Notes: generated by a model from the letters alone, not told the origin. A stretch of 39,417 bases of DNA from Bacteriovoracaceae bacterium UBA4096 (GCA_002381945.1 DFXY01000011.1:1-39417); one strand, 5' to 3'. Counted from the stretch's first letter, positions 1 through 7,086 are shown. Program-made: numbers and translations.

Positions 1-458
1 GGGCCGAAGCCAAGGCAGGAAAAATTGAGACTGCTGCTTTAGTCAAGGCCTTCGGAAATCTTGATGAAAGCGTTCGTACTGCTCCAGTTATGCTTCCGGT
101 GGCCCTGGAAATGAGTAAATTCCTCTATGAAAAAGGAAATTACGCTGAAGCTGATTCAGTACTTTCTTCCCTTTCAGGTTTAACTCATCCGGTAGCTTCA
201 TTTTTTGTGGCGATGCAAAGGTCTGCAATCCTCGAAAAACTTGGAAAAATTGATGAGGCGATTGCTGTGCTTGAGCCACTAGCACAAAATAAAGAAGTTC
301 TGATGCCTGCCAAAGTGTCCCTTGATCTTGGTCGCCTTTATCTTGCAAAAGGGGAGAAAGGTAAGGCCCAGACCCAATTTGATTATGTTATGAACACTTT
401 CCCGAATGATGATCAGGCCAAGCTTGCTAAACTGTATCTTTCACAAATTGCTCAATGA
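1..458 (+). CDS. YfgM-like TPR protein (5' end outside window)
   Basis: The frame is open from base 3, so the protein enters from beyond the left edge; the ATG at 90 is internal. About 151 C-terminal residues are visible. They form antiparallel helical pairs of tetratricopeptide type (KFLYEKGNYAEADSVL, AILEKLGKIDEAIAVL, LGRLYLAKGEKGKAQTQF), with the usual small-residue/Tyr/Ala spacing. The stop codon overlaps the start of the next gene, a BamB-like lipoprotein, as ATGA. In gammaproteobacteria the TPR protein YfgM sits directly before bamB, so a periplasm-facing, Sec-associated YfgM-type role is the best inference. The N-terminal membrane anchor that would confirm it lies outside the window. 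A general TPR protein is the alternative. Confidence 0.8.
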   Translation, partial: AEAKAGKIETAALVKAFGNLDESVRTAPVMLPVALEMSKFLYEKGNYAEADSVLSSLSGLTHPVASFFVAMQRSAILEKLGKIDEAIAVLEPLAQNKEVLMPAKVSLDLGRLYLAKGEKGKAQTQFDYVMNTFPNDDQAKLAKLYLSQIAQ

Positions 459-1546
459 AATACTTCTTTTTAATTCTTCTCTCTGTGGCCTGTGGCACCT
501 TTAAACCTCAGGCACCGGAGAAAAAAACAGATTTTTTCAAAGTCGGTTGGGTTAAAAACCTGGATCCCGAATATGTTTCTGGAAACCTTCCAATTGGCTT
601 AGGTGCACCCCGAATTTTCAACGACATCGTTTACATGGGAAGCATGAGTGGAGTGATGTCTGCTTATGATGTTGAAAGTGGCAGGGCCCTTTGGTCATCC
701 AATGACAAAACGCCTTTGGGTGGGCCAGTTGAATTCTTTAATGATCATGTGGCCTATGGAGGCCTCTCTGGCCGTTTTTTTGTTCGTCACTACCTGACTG
801 GTGAATTGAAGTATGCCATTGATTTAGGTGCCCCGGTAGAGAGTGCTCCTTTCTATTCTAAGGGTCATCTCTTAGTGTACTTACGGGGTCATCAGATTGT
901 TCATTTGGACGCTGAAACAGGTAAGATCCTTTGGGTGTACAAGCGGGCAGTTCCTGTGACTACGACCTTGCAGCGAACGACCAGACCACTTTTAATCGGA
1001 AACAAAGTAATTTTAGGTTTTGCTGATGGATTTGTTGGAGCCCTTTCTCTAGAAGAAGGTCTACTGCTTTGGGAAACAAAAGTGGTAGAGCAGTCCAAGT
1101 TCATCGACGCTGATTTAAATCCCGTATTAGTCGGGGGAGTCATTGTTACGGGATCTCCTTCCGGTGATCTTAAGGCCCTGAATCCTGATAATGGGGCCAT
1201 CTCTCGAAGCTATGGCGTTAGTGTAATGGCCCATCCTGTCTTAAGGGGGCAACAAATTATTCTAGGCACCAACGATGGGGAAGTTATCCTCATGAGTTTT
1301 GGGGGAGAAATTCTTAAAAGAGTTTCTGTATCTGATCAGCCGGTGAGTGCTGTTGGCTGGTGGAAAGAGCACCTTGTTGCAGCTAGCTTTGACGGAAAAA
1401 TCCGTGCTATTGATCCCTTAACGCTGAAAGTGGTCGATGAGTTCGCTATGGGCTATGACTACTCATCAGTATTTTCGGATCTGGTTATTACGGATGAGGC
1501 CATGGCGATTTACTCATCACGGAATCGGCTTTACCTGTTCCGTTAA
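455..1546 (+). CDS. bamB: BamB-like outer-membrane assembly lipoprotein (PQQ-type beta-propeller)
   Basis: 363 residues. The N-terminus MKYFFLILLSVAC is a short lipoprotein signal with the lipidated Cys at 13; Ser at -3 is a weaker lipobox residue than Leu. The rest is made of repeated beta-propeller blades of PQQ type, such as SAYDVESGRALW, HLDAETGKILWVY, GALSLEEGLLLWET and KALNPDNGAIS. BamB is the propeller subunit of the BAM complex, which inserts beta-barrel proteins in the outer membrane, on its periplasmic face. The length is close to the 390 or so residues of enterobacterial BamB. It overlaps the upstream TPR gene by 4 nt (ATGA), implying translational coupling. The YfgM-BamB gene pair supports the name; without it, a generic PQQ-repeat lipoprotein would be equally acceptable. 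Confidence 0.8.
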   Translation: MKYFFLILLSVACGTFKPQAPEKKTDFFKVGWVKNLDPEYVSGNLPIGLGAPRIFNDIVYMGSMSGVMSAYDVESGRALWSSNDKTPLGGPVEFFNDHVAYGGLSGRFFVRHYLTGELKYAIDLGAPVESAPFYSKGHLLVYLRGHQIVHLDAETGKILWVYKRAVPVTTTLQRTTRPLLIGNKVILGFADGFVGALSLEEGLLLWETKVVEQSKFIDADLNPVLVGGVIVTGSPSGDLKALNPDNGAISRSYGVSVMAHPVLRGQQIILGTNDGEVILMSFGGEILKRVSVSDQPVSAVGWWKEHLVAASFDGKIRAIDPLTLKVVDEFAMGYDYSSVFSDLVITDEAMAIYSSRNRLYLFR

Positions 1547-1583
1547 AAATAATTTATCTATAAAATTCTGTCACTTCTCTGAC

Positions 1584-1640
1584 ATCCTTTGCTTTTCAAT
1601 CTTGTAAGCGGCTAACATTAATAGATTGAAAACAAAGGAT
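1584..1640 (+). promoter_or_regulatory. Stem-loop sequestering the ribosome binding site of the M14 carboxypeptidase gene
   Basis: The left arm ATCCTTTGCTTTTCAATCT (1584-1602) pairs with AGATTGAAAACAAAGGAT (1623-1640). This gives 18 base pairs with one bulged C at 1592, around a 20-nt loop. The right arm holds the Shine-Dalgarno AAAGGA (1634-1639); the ATG at 1647 lies just outside. If transcription starts upstream of 1584, translation would be blocked until the stem opens. No oligo-T follows, so it is not an intrinsic terminator. A DNA-level operator, or a promoter inside the loop, are alternatives. Confidence 0.65.
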
Positions 1641-1646
1641 TTCACG

Positions 1647-2960
1647 ATGAAATTATTTTTTGCTTTTTCGCTTCTCGCATTAACGGCTTCCGCCGGTGCC
1701 AATGTCAAGATTCAGGAAGAACTATTTGTCCCAGGTAAAAACCCCGCAATTGTTAAAGACTTAGTTGATACCGGCTCCGTTATCATTGATCACGTGACCT
1801 CAGAAGGCTTTGAACTTTATGGTTCAAAAGGTCTTTCAAAGTATCTTGATTCTAAGAAAATCGTTTATCTCAATATGAAAGAGATAAATGAAAAAGTTCT
1901 GGCCGATTATCCATCCTCAGCGGAGATTGCCCAAAAGCTGCAAGCGGCAGCTGCTAAGTATCCTCACATTATGCGCCTCATGAACATTGGAAAATCCGTC
2001 AAAGGGAAGGACCTCTTGGTGATGAAGATTTCAGACAATGTGGCCCGAGATGAAGTGGAACCGGAATTCAAATACATCTCGTCTATGCATGGTGATGAAA
2101 TTACCGGCCGTGAGCTGACAGTCAGTCTGATTGAAGAAATTGGTGAAAAGTATGGAAGAGACTCTGAGATCACAGAACTTGTGAACAATACGGAAATCTT
2201 TATTATGCCGTCTATGAATCCAGACGGAAGTGATCTTAAGCAAAGGGCCAATGCTAATTGGAGTGACTTGAATCGAAATTTCCCTGACATGATCAGAGAT
2301 ACTCAAAGTTCACCTAATGGCCGTCAGATTGAAGTTCAGCATGTGATGAAGTTTCAAGGGGAGAGACAATTTTCTTTGTCTGCTAATTTTCATGGTGGAA
2401 CCATTGTTGCCAATTATCCTTGGGATTCAAAATATGATGCTCATCCATTAGAAGATCTGGTTAAGGAACTATCCACTCAGTACGCGGAGCTTAACCCTGA
2501 AATGAGAAACTCACGGGAATTTCCAGGTGGGATTACCAATGGTGCTGAATGGTATGTCGTAAGAGGAGGAATGCAGGACTGGAGTTATGTCTGGCATAAC
2601 GATCTGCAGATTACTGTGGAACTCTCACACACCAAGTGGCCGGCCTATAGGGACATTCCGGGTTTTTATAAAGATAACCGGGATTCAATGGTTCATTATA
2701 TGAAGGCCGTTCATAGAGGGGCCGGAATTAAGTTTTCTCGCTCAAATGTTTCAGGTTCAGTTTCAATCAGACAAGTAGGTCCGGTTGCCCGGGATCTTGG
2801 AAGTTATGCTTTCAAAGGATCTGAGTTTTATAAAGTTTTACCGGATGGAGAGTACACTTTCTCAGTCCAGGAGAAAGGGACCAGTAAAGCATCTGCCTAT
2901 AATGTAAGAGTTGAAAAAAATCTTATACGTGCCAATGGAAATTATCTTCAGCTTAACTAA
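1647..2960 (+). CDS. Secreted M14-family zinc carboxypeptidase
   Basis: 437 residues from the ATG at 1647. That start has AAAGGA 7 nt upstream and begins a signal peptide (MKLFFAFSLLALTASAGA); an in-frame TTG at 1626 is less likely. M14 zinc ligands are visible: H148 and E151 in SMHGDEITG, and H249 in NFHGGTI. The substrate-binding block MNPDGSD...DLNRNFPD is typical of the family, and E325 in TVELSHT fits the catalytic glutamate. After the catalytic domain, about 75 residues look like the small beta-sandwich found C-terminal in CPN/E-type enzymes. Expected role: removal of C-terminal residues from proteins or peptides outside the cytoplasm. The 3' end overlaps the convergent EVE-domain gene by 8 nt. 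The ribosome binding site is enclosed in a strong stem-loop, so expression is probably conditional. Confidence 0.92.
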   Translation: MKLFFAFSLLALTASAGANVKIQEELFVPGKNPAIVKDLVDTGSVIIDHVTSEGFELYGSKGLSKYLDSKKIVYLNMKEINEKVLADYPSSAEIAQKLQAAAAKYPHIMRLMNIGKSVKGKDLLVMKISDNVARDEVEPEFKYISSMHGDEITGRELTVSLIEEIGEKYGRDSEITELVNNTEIFIMPSMNPDGSDLKQRANANWSDLNRNFPDMIRDTQSSPNGRQIEVQHVMKFQGERQFSLSANFHGGTIVANYPWDSKYDAHPLEDLVKELSTQYAELNPEMRNSREFPGGITNGAEWYVVRGGMQDWSYVWHNDLQITVELSHTKWPAYRDIPGFYKDNRDSMVHYMKAVHRGAGIKFSRSNVSGSVSIRQVGPVARDLGSYAFKGSEFYKVLPDGEYTFSVQEKGTSKASAYNVRVEKNLIRANGNYLQLN

Positions 2961-3417
2961 GACCTAGCTTTTTTATGAATTCAAATTCTTCACGGGTGAC
3001 TGGCAAAATCGAAAGCCGGTTACCTCGTTGAAGAAGTCTCATCTCACTTAACTTCTTGTGATTTTTCAATTCTTCCAAGGACACATGGTGATCCAGGTCC
3101 ATTTCGAAACTCACATCCACTAAAAACCAACGGGGCTTTTCTAAAGTTGCTTTCGGATCAAAGTACTCGGACTCTGGGTCAAATTGAGTGGAATCTGGAT
3201 AGGCCTTGGAATTAACCCGAGCGATGCCGGCCACGCCAGGAATAGGGCAGCTAGAGTGGTAAAACAGGATCAGGTCTCCCTTTTCCATCTCATCTCGCAT
3301 GAAATTACGGGCCTGATAGTTCCGCACTCCATTCCAGGGTTCTGTTTTTTTGGGACGTTTTTTCAAATCATCAAAAGAAAAGACATCGGGTTCAGATTTC
3401 ATTAGCCAGTATTTCAT
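2953..3417 (-). CDS. EVE-domain protein (modified-base reader family)
   Basis: 154 residues, almost exactly one EVE domain (PUA-like fold). Family signatures are YWLMKSEPDVFSFDDL at the N-terminus, then WNGVRNYQARNFMR, and KGDLILFYHSSC around residues 46-58. EVE proteins are relatives of human THYN1 and bind modified cytosines or other modified bases in nucleic acids; the cellular role in most bacteria is unsettled. It is a stand-alone gene on the reverse strand, with its stop inside the last codons of the convergent carboxypeptidase gene. No restriction or methylation genes lie nearby, so a defence role is not supported by context. Confidence 0.9.
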   Translation of the reverse strand: MKYWLMKSEPDVFSFDDLKKRPKKTEPWNGVRNYQARNFMRDEMEKGDLILFYHSSCPIPGVAGIARVNSKAYPDSTQFDPESEYFDPKATLEKPRWFLVDVSFEMDLDHHVSLEELKNHKKLSEMRLLQRGNRLSILPVTREEFEFIKKLGLS

Positions 3418-3494
3418 TCCTTTATATTGGACAATTTTCGACAGTTAATCAAGTTCAGCTTTCTTTTGACGAAAAGACTTAGGTGAGGTGGAAA

Positions 3495-4223
3495 ATGAAA
3501 CATTTGAATTTTGCTTTGATGTCGGTCCTATTAGTTAGCTGCGCCCATTTTAATGAAACGCCTAAGACGGTGCAGTTTCCCTATGCCTCTGAATTATTGC
3601 AGAAGGTACAGATGAAAGTTTCACGAATGCCCGCCTCGATGGAAATGGAGGATCTAAATGAAACTTCACCTCGACGGATTTATTTTAGCGCTCTCTATCA
3701 ACAGTATTTGACTCTAGGTCAGCATCTAGGCAAAACGGCCGATATGAAATTTTGTCCCCAATTTCATCATGATAAAATTCAGACCGATGCAAGTTTAGTT
3801 CCTAAGGTTTCCATGTATCGCTCCACACACATTGATGCCGAAGGGAAAGACTATTTTCCTGAGCTGGCCTTCAATCAGGATTTTTCTCTCAGGGATTATC
3901 ACCTGGTGATTAAAAGTGAGCTTGAAACCCTATGTGAAGAGGGCGTAAGTGATAATTTTTATAAATTTGATAATCTGGTAACTCATTACTCTCATAAAAA
4001 GTCTTTTCACCAGGATCCCAAGGCCATGGCCTCGGTTTTAAAAATTCCGGTGTTTGCTAATTTTTATCTGGTTAAAATGCTGGGAACCCCGGGAATCAAT
4101 TTTACCAGTCCTGAAGAGAAACAATTTATTCGTCTGACTCAAACTCATTGGTTTGAAAACTATGTCTCAGAGGCCAGTCGTATGAGAAGTCACTTCATAA
4201 AAAATAAAATGGTGAGACGTTAA
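3495..4223 (+). CDS. Predicted lipoprotein of unknown function
   Basis: 242 residues from the ATG at 3495. The GAGGT at 3485-3489 is correctly spaced for this ATG; the in-frame GTG at 3483 is not supported. A lipoprotein signal ends in LLVSC, Cys 16. The mature part is mixed alpha/beta with a long stretch rich in aromatic and His residues (QFHHDK, THYSHKKSFHQD) and two further cysteines, in KFCPQF and ETLCEE. I recognise no family. It is followed after 2 nt by another lipoprotein gene, so the two are probably co-transcribed. Location, periplasmic side of the inner or outer membrane, is inferred from the signal only. Confidence 0.8.
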   Translation: MKHLNFALMSVLLVSCAHFNETPKTVQFPYASELLQKVQMKVSRMPASMEMEDLNETSPRRIYFSALYQQYLTLGQHLGKTADMKFCPQFHHDKIQTDASLVPKVSMYRSTHIDAEGKDYFPELAFNQDFSLRDYHLVIKSELETLCEEGVSDNFYKFDNLVTHYSHKKSFHQDPKAMASVLKIPVFANFYLVKMLGTPGINFTSPEEKQFIRLTQTHWFENYVSEASRMRSHFIKNKMVRR

Positions 4224-4225
4224 TC

Positions 4226-4900
4226 ATGAAATACCCCTTACTTCTTCTGACCTTCCTGATTGTATCTTGTGGCAAGTATGAGTCTGAGGTTTCAAGAAAC
4301 CTAATTGGTGAATCTCGCTCTGCCACAGCACTTTCTGTACCAAGTTCAGATAGAAATAATTTAGCAAGCATTTGTGGGGCCTTGGCGCAAAAAACGACCA
4401 TTTTACCTTCAATCGTCGGGACCACTAATTTTCTTTTCACTACCATTCAATCTGATTGTGAAGGTGAGGCAGTGGTGAATGCGGATATTAATGTTGTTGT
4501 TCAAAATAGTGGAGCGGGTTTTGTTTTTAAGAAAAGTATTGATGGTCTGGATTACATCTTTCCGGAAGTAGAAACTCAAAGCTCAGGGCTTCTGGCCGGG
4601 GCCTGTGCAGACCTTTCTACATTCAGTAATCCTCGTCTTGAAGGCACAAGTGCCACCTGGATCACTACCAACGGCATCAGTAGTAATGATTGCACTCCTT
4701 TAAATGGAGAGATTTGTGTGATGGTGGAAAAAGGCAATCTTAATAATGATCAAAACTATACCATCCATACCAAAGAGTGGATGCGGATTCGAGTCAATTC
4801 ACCAGAAGGCAAAATAGGATTTTTTACAGAAAGAAAAAGACTCACACAATCTATCTGTGGGGCCAATAAGTCTCAAACCTCCCGCGCCATCTTGAAATAA
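4226..4900 (+). CDS. Predicted lipoprotein, paralogue of the next gene (A)
   Basis: 224 residues with a clear lipobox (LIVSCGK, Cys 15). The mature protein resembles the product of the following gene (4964-5629) along its length. Shared landmarks are an early ICGALAQK / LCLKLGQK segment, a central ...ETQSSG / ...ETPSEG block, the pattern C(A)-(N/D)-LS/AS, ICVMVEKG / FCVKIEKG, YTIHTKEWMRIR / YVIHTEELIRFR, and IGFFTERKR / TGFFVERY. The evenly spaced cysteines kept in both suggest disulfides in a small periplasmic domain. No known family recognised. It sits 2 nt behind another lipoprotein gene. Confidence 0.78.
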   Translation: MKYPLLLLTFLIVSCGKYESEVSRNLIGESRSATALSVPSSDRNNLASICGALAQKTTILPSIVGTTNFLFTTIQSDCEGEAVVNADINVVVQNSGAGFVFKKSIDGLDYIFPEVETQSSGLLAGACADLSTFSNPRLEGTSATWITTNGISSNDCTPLNGEICVMVEKGNLNNDQNYTIHTKEWMRIRVNSPEGKIGFFTERKRLTQSICGANKSQTSRAILK

Positions 4901-4910
4901 ACTTGCCGAG

Positions 4911-4960
4911 CCTTTCCTAAATAGGGAACAATTATATTATCTTGTAATTGTTTAGGAGGG
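4911..4960 (+). promoter_or_regulatory. Possible stem-loop over the ribosome binding site of lipoprotein gene 4964
   Basis: CTTTCCTAA (4912-4920) can pair with TTAGGAGGG (4952-4960), giving 9 pairs including two G-U. The stem continues directly, after a 7-nt bulge on the left, with ACAATTA (4928-4934) against TAATTGT (4945-4951). The whole Shine-Dalgarno AGGAGGG is inside the stem. The loop is AT-rich and contains TATATT-like sequence, so part of it could instead be a -10 element, in which case the left arm would not be in the mRNA. Confidence 0.4.
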
Positions 4961-4963
4961 CCT

Positions 4964-5629
4964 ATGACTAAAGTCTTGTTACTTTCTCTTTTCATCCTTG
5001 TCTCTTGTAATGATGAAGCACCGGTAACTCCACGCGGCAGTCTGGGAAGTATGCGAGAATTTCTACAAGAATCCGTGGATGGTAGAGAATTTCTTGCTTT
5101 ATGTCTGAAGTTAGGCCAAAAGGCCGATCGTCTTCCAAGTCTTTCAACTGCTCAAGTTGAATATAACTTCTCTTACTCTCAAAAAAATTGCAATGATTCG
5201 GAGATGGGGGCCTCTAAGGATGTAATAGTTACCATTGATCAAATGGGCGGAAATTACTCCTTTAAAGCAAAAGATAACTCACAATTTGGCTTCACTCAAA
5301 TCGAGACTCCCTCTGAAGGAGCGATGAAAGAGATCTGCGCTAATGCTTCGGCACTGACCAATCCTCTCCAGGCCGGACCGACTGGGGCCATTTGGTTTAA
5401 AAAAGTGAATCAAGAGAATTGCCGTTCAGATAAAGATCATTTCTGTGTGAAAATTGAAAAAGGATCAATCGATCCCACTTTCAACAAGTATGTTATACAC
5501 ACTGAAGAGTTAATTCGTTTCAGAACTACCGGTAACAATACTGGCTTCTTTGTTGAGCGTTATCTGGATACGGCCGGGAATTGTACTGGTGGAAAACGCA
5601 TCCAAAAGAAAACAACTCTCAACCTGTAA
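4964..5629 (+). CDS. Predicted lipoprotein, paralogue of the previous gene (B)
   Basis: 221 residues with lipoprotein signal MTKVLLLSLFILVSC, Cys 15, behind a strong AGGAGGG site. It matches the preceding protein in length and in cysteine and motif order (LCLKLGQK, ETPSEG, FCVKIEKG, YVIHTEELIRFR, TGFFVERY), so the two arose by tandem duplication followed by strong divergence. No database family recognised. Its stop codon TAA (5627-5629) touches the left end of a 247-bp inverted-repeat element. The leader can fold so that the ribosome binding site is hidden, unlike paralogue A, which has only a weak site; the two copies may therefore be controlled differently. Confidence 0.78.
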   Translation: MTKVLLLSLFILVSCNDEAPVTPRGSLGSMREFLQESVDGREFLALCLKLGQKADRLPSLSTAQVEYNFSYSQKNCNDSEMGASKDVIVTIDQMGGNYSFKAKDNSQFGFTQIETPSEGAMKEICANASALTNPLQAGPTGAIWFKKVNQENCRSDKDHFCVKIEKGSIDPTFNKYVIHTEELIRFRTTGNNTGFFVERYLDTAGNCTGGKRIQKKTTLNL

Positions 5630-5875
5630 ATTGTTCGCAGACAACTGAGGATAATTTTATCCTCAGCTGCGATCAGATTATATAGAGTTAATTTAGTTAT
5701 CTTTAAGTAAGTTTTGGAAAGTGACTTCATTGAAAGGCATCAATTGTATTGGATACCTGATTCTGCTTTTTAGGAATCCATATAACTCATTTAAGGTTTC
5801 AATTGTGAAACAGAAAATGATTATTTCTTAAGAATTTCAAGCGTTTTAAAAATCCTCCGTTATCTGCGAACAATT
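5629..5875. repeat. MITE-like inverted-repeat element, copy 1 (247 bp)
   Basis: Bounded by terminal inverted repeats. The left end starts AATTGTTCGCAGACAAC and the right end is its complement, with 22 of 24 end bases matching. A second copy of 245 bp lies at 36259-36503 in the same orientation: the first 25 bases are identical, and blocks such as TTAAGAATTTCAAGCG, TGAAACAGAAA and AATCCATATA recur in order near the right end. The middle differs. No ORF of note is inside. Just inside the left end a perfect hairpin, CTGAGGATAA/TTATCCTCAG (5645-5666), is present. The element fills the gap between two converging genes; no clear target-site duplication is visible. Confidence 0.75.
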
Positions 5876-6678
5876 CAAATGATACATCCCTGATGCATCT
5901 TCACCACCACTGTTTTCTTCAGGTCTTCATTCCAGACACTTTTACAAAACTCAATTTCAAAAATTTTCGGAGTAAGTTTGGTTTTATCTTTTGGACAACT
6001 GACTTCTGAGCGCTTTTCTTCCCATTCGCTTAGACGAGTGAAGTCCAGATTTTCAATTTTCCAGTCCCCGTTGGGTGAAATTTTCAAGACATAAAAAAGC
6101 CCTTCTTCTTCCTTCAAGACATACAGTTCATTCTTTTTTATAAAGAGTGGTTGATCACCAATTGGTAGCTGGTAGGTTTGGGTCTCTTTTTCACCATAAA
6201 CAATAACTGGTTGAGGGACAAGAAGCTCGCCCACTGGGACTTCAATTTGAGTCTGGTCTCGCCAGATAACAGCTCTGTCCTTTGAGAGGGATTTCAGGAA
6301 GGCCATACCTTTCAGTATCTTAGATTCGGGGTCCTTAGGATTGTGGAGTTTACAGTGAGAATTAAAGAGCAGCGGTTTAAACCCTTGTTGAGATTTTTGA
6401 GTGGTATAGAACTCCACAGGTATGCCGTATTTGGCCCGGAAGAGTTCAAGGTATTGTGCCTTTTTAGCGGGGGGGACTGCTTGAACTTTCGTGATTAAAT
6501 CTTTCCAGCGGGTGAGTTGCAGGCCCATGATCTGGTCACATTCGGAATTTTCCAGGCAGCCTTTGAACTGATGATCAAAATCTTCGATGGATTGAGGATT
6601 GGGGATGACCTTAATCTGTGGAGAGGGCTGAGAAAAAGCTGAAAGTGATATAAAAAACAGTAAATAAGTTATGCGCAT
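5875..6678 (-). CDS. Secreted protein of unknown function
   Basis: 267 residues from the ATG whose first base is 6678, with AGGA 8 nt upstream; an in-frame TTG at 6699 is less likely. The N-terminus MRITYLLFFISLSAFSQ is a Sec signal with probable cleavage after AFS. The mature part has a helical first half containing a possible disulfide pair (GCLENSECDQI) and a beta-rich second half (VPVGELLVPQPVIVYGEKE, PIGDQPLFIKKNELYVL). Three cysteines lie towards the C-terminus. No family recognised. A perfect reverse-strand -10 TATAAT lies at 6712-6717, giving a leader of about 27 nt. The TGA stop touches the right end of the inverted-repeat element. Confidence 0.75.
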   Translation of the reverse strand: MRITYLLFFISLSAFSQPSPQIKVIPNPQSIEDFDHQFKGCLENSECDQIMGLQLTRWKDLITKVQAVPPAKKAQYLELFRAKYGIPVEFYTTQKSQQGFKPLLFNSHCKLHNPKDPESKILKGMAFLKSLSKDRAVIWRDQTQIEVPVGELLVPQPVIVYGEKETQTYQLPIGDQPLFIKKNELYVLKEEEGLFYVLKISPNGDWKIENLDFTRLSEWEEKRSEVSCPKDKTKLTPKIFEIEFCKSVWNEDLKKTVVVKMHQGCII

Positions 6679-6711
6679 GGTTGTTCCTGTCGTTTCCAAA
6701 TCTATTTTTTT

Positions 6712-6717
6712 ATTATA
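6712..6717 (-). promoter_or_regulatory. -10 element for the secreted protein gene at 5875-6678
   Basis: The reverse strand reads TATAAT, a perfect consensus -10, 33 nt before the ATG. The hexamer 17 nt further upstream (CAATTT) is a poor -35. The same AT-rich 72-bp gap must also serve the divergent small gene at 6751. Confidence 0.45.
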
Positions 6718-6750
6718 AGCTCATCCGAATTATAAAATTGAGGAGGATTC

Positions 6751-6867
6751 ATGAAAAAGTTAAAAAAGTCGCGTCCTGCGAAGAAAGTTTCTAAAAACAA
6801 GAAGAGCGGCCTTAAACTTAAGCGCCTTGCTCGTAAGAGTAAACTTCTTAAAAGCCACAATAACTAA
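6751..6867 (+). CDS. Small highly basic peptide (38 residues)
   Basis: A short ORF with a strong AGGAGGA site 3 nt before the ATG and a textbook terminator 26 nt after its stop, so it is very likely a real monocistronic gene. The product is Lys/Arg-rich: about 19 of 38 residues are basic, there is no acidic residue, and no Cys. It begins MKKLKKSRPAKK and ends LLKSHNN. That composition fits an RNA-, ribosome- or DNA-binding peptide; it does not resemble bacterial Thx or L34-L36 proteins that I know. It is transcribed divergently from the secreted protein gene. Function unknown. Confidence 0.7.
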   Translation: MKKLKKSRPAKKVSKNKKSGLKLKRLARKSKLLKSHNN

Positions 6868-6892
6868 TTCTCATTAGTCTTAAATATAAAGG

Positions 6893-6920
6893 GCCCTCGC
6901 TAAATAGCGAGGGCTTTTTT
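6893..6920 (+). terminator. Rho-independent terminator of the small basic peptide gene
   Basis: GCCCTCGCTA (6893-6902) pairs perfectly with TAGCGAGGGC (6905-6914). Six T follow at 6915-6920. A 10-bp GC-rich stem plus U-tract is a canonical intrinsic terminator. Confidence 0.95.
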
Positions 6921-6924
6921 ATTT

Positions 6925-7085
6925 GTGCGAGTTGTAAAGTTGTTGTTATTCCATTAGTCGTCAAAATCGTGACAGCAAATAATACTATATATAGTTATTT
7001 ATGTTTGACGATGAGTTGTTTTGACAGGTTTAATAGATCTATTAACAGCTTAAATGATTTATAGCTTTAATTTCCTGCACACACA
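6925..7085. other. Palindrome-rich intergenic region, no gene
   Basis: About 160 nt between two terminators with no convincing ORF. It contains an 8-bp inverted repeat TCGTCAAA (6958-6965) / TTTGACGA (7004-7011). This encloses a 12-bp palindrome ACTATATATAGT (6984-6995). Further on are a consensus -35 TTGACA (7021-7026) and a perfect 16-bp palindrome (7030-7045). The terminator at 7087-7113 has its longer T-run on the + strand, which fits a short + strand transcript. Confidence 0.5.
7021..7045 (+). promoter_or_regulatory. Candidate promoter with operator-like palindrome
   Basis: TTGACA at 7021-7026 is a perfect -35. TTAATAGATCTATTAA at 7030-7045 is a perfect 16-bp palindrome lying where a -10/-35 spacer would be, as in repressor-controlled promoters. 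The -10 is poor: TAACAG at 7043-7048 with a 16-nt spacer is the best available. Any transcript would run about 55-60 nt to the terminator at 7087-7113. Confidence 0.35.
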
Positions 7086-7086
7086 C

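Noticed and set aside
88..348. Reverse-strand ORF opposite the first TPR gene
   Set aside because: Antisense to a frame that runs open from the window start and encodes clear TPR helices; no ribosome binding site.
2953..3417. EVE protein as part of a modification-dependent defence island
   Set aside because: No restriction, methylase, CRISPR or toxin genes in the neighbourhood; EVE proteins are often stand-alone.
5620..5885. Target-site duplication around the inverted-repeat element
   Set aside because: Flanks of both copies were compared; no direct repeat longer than chance could be defined, so transposition is inferred from ends and copy structure only.
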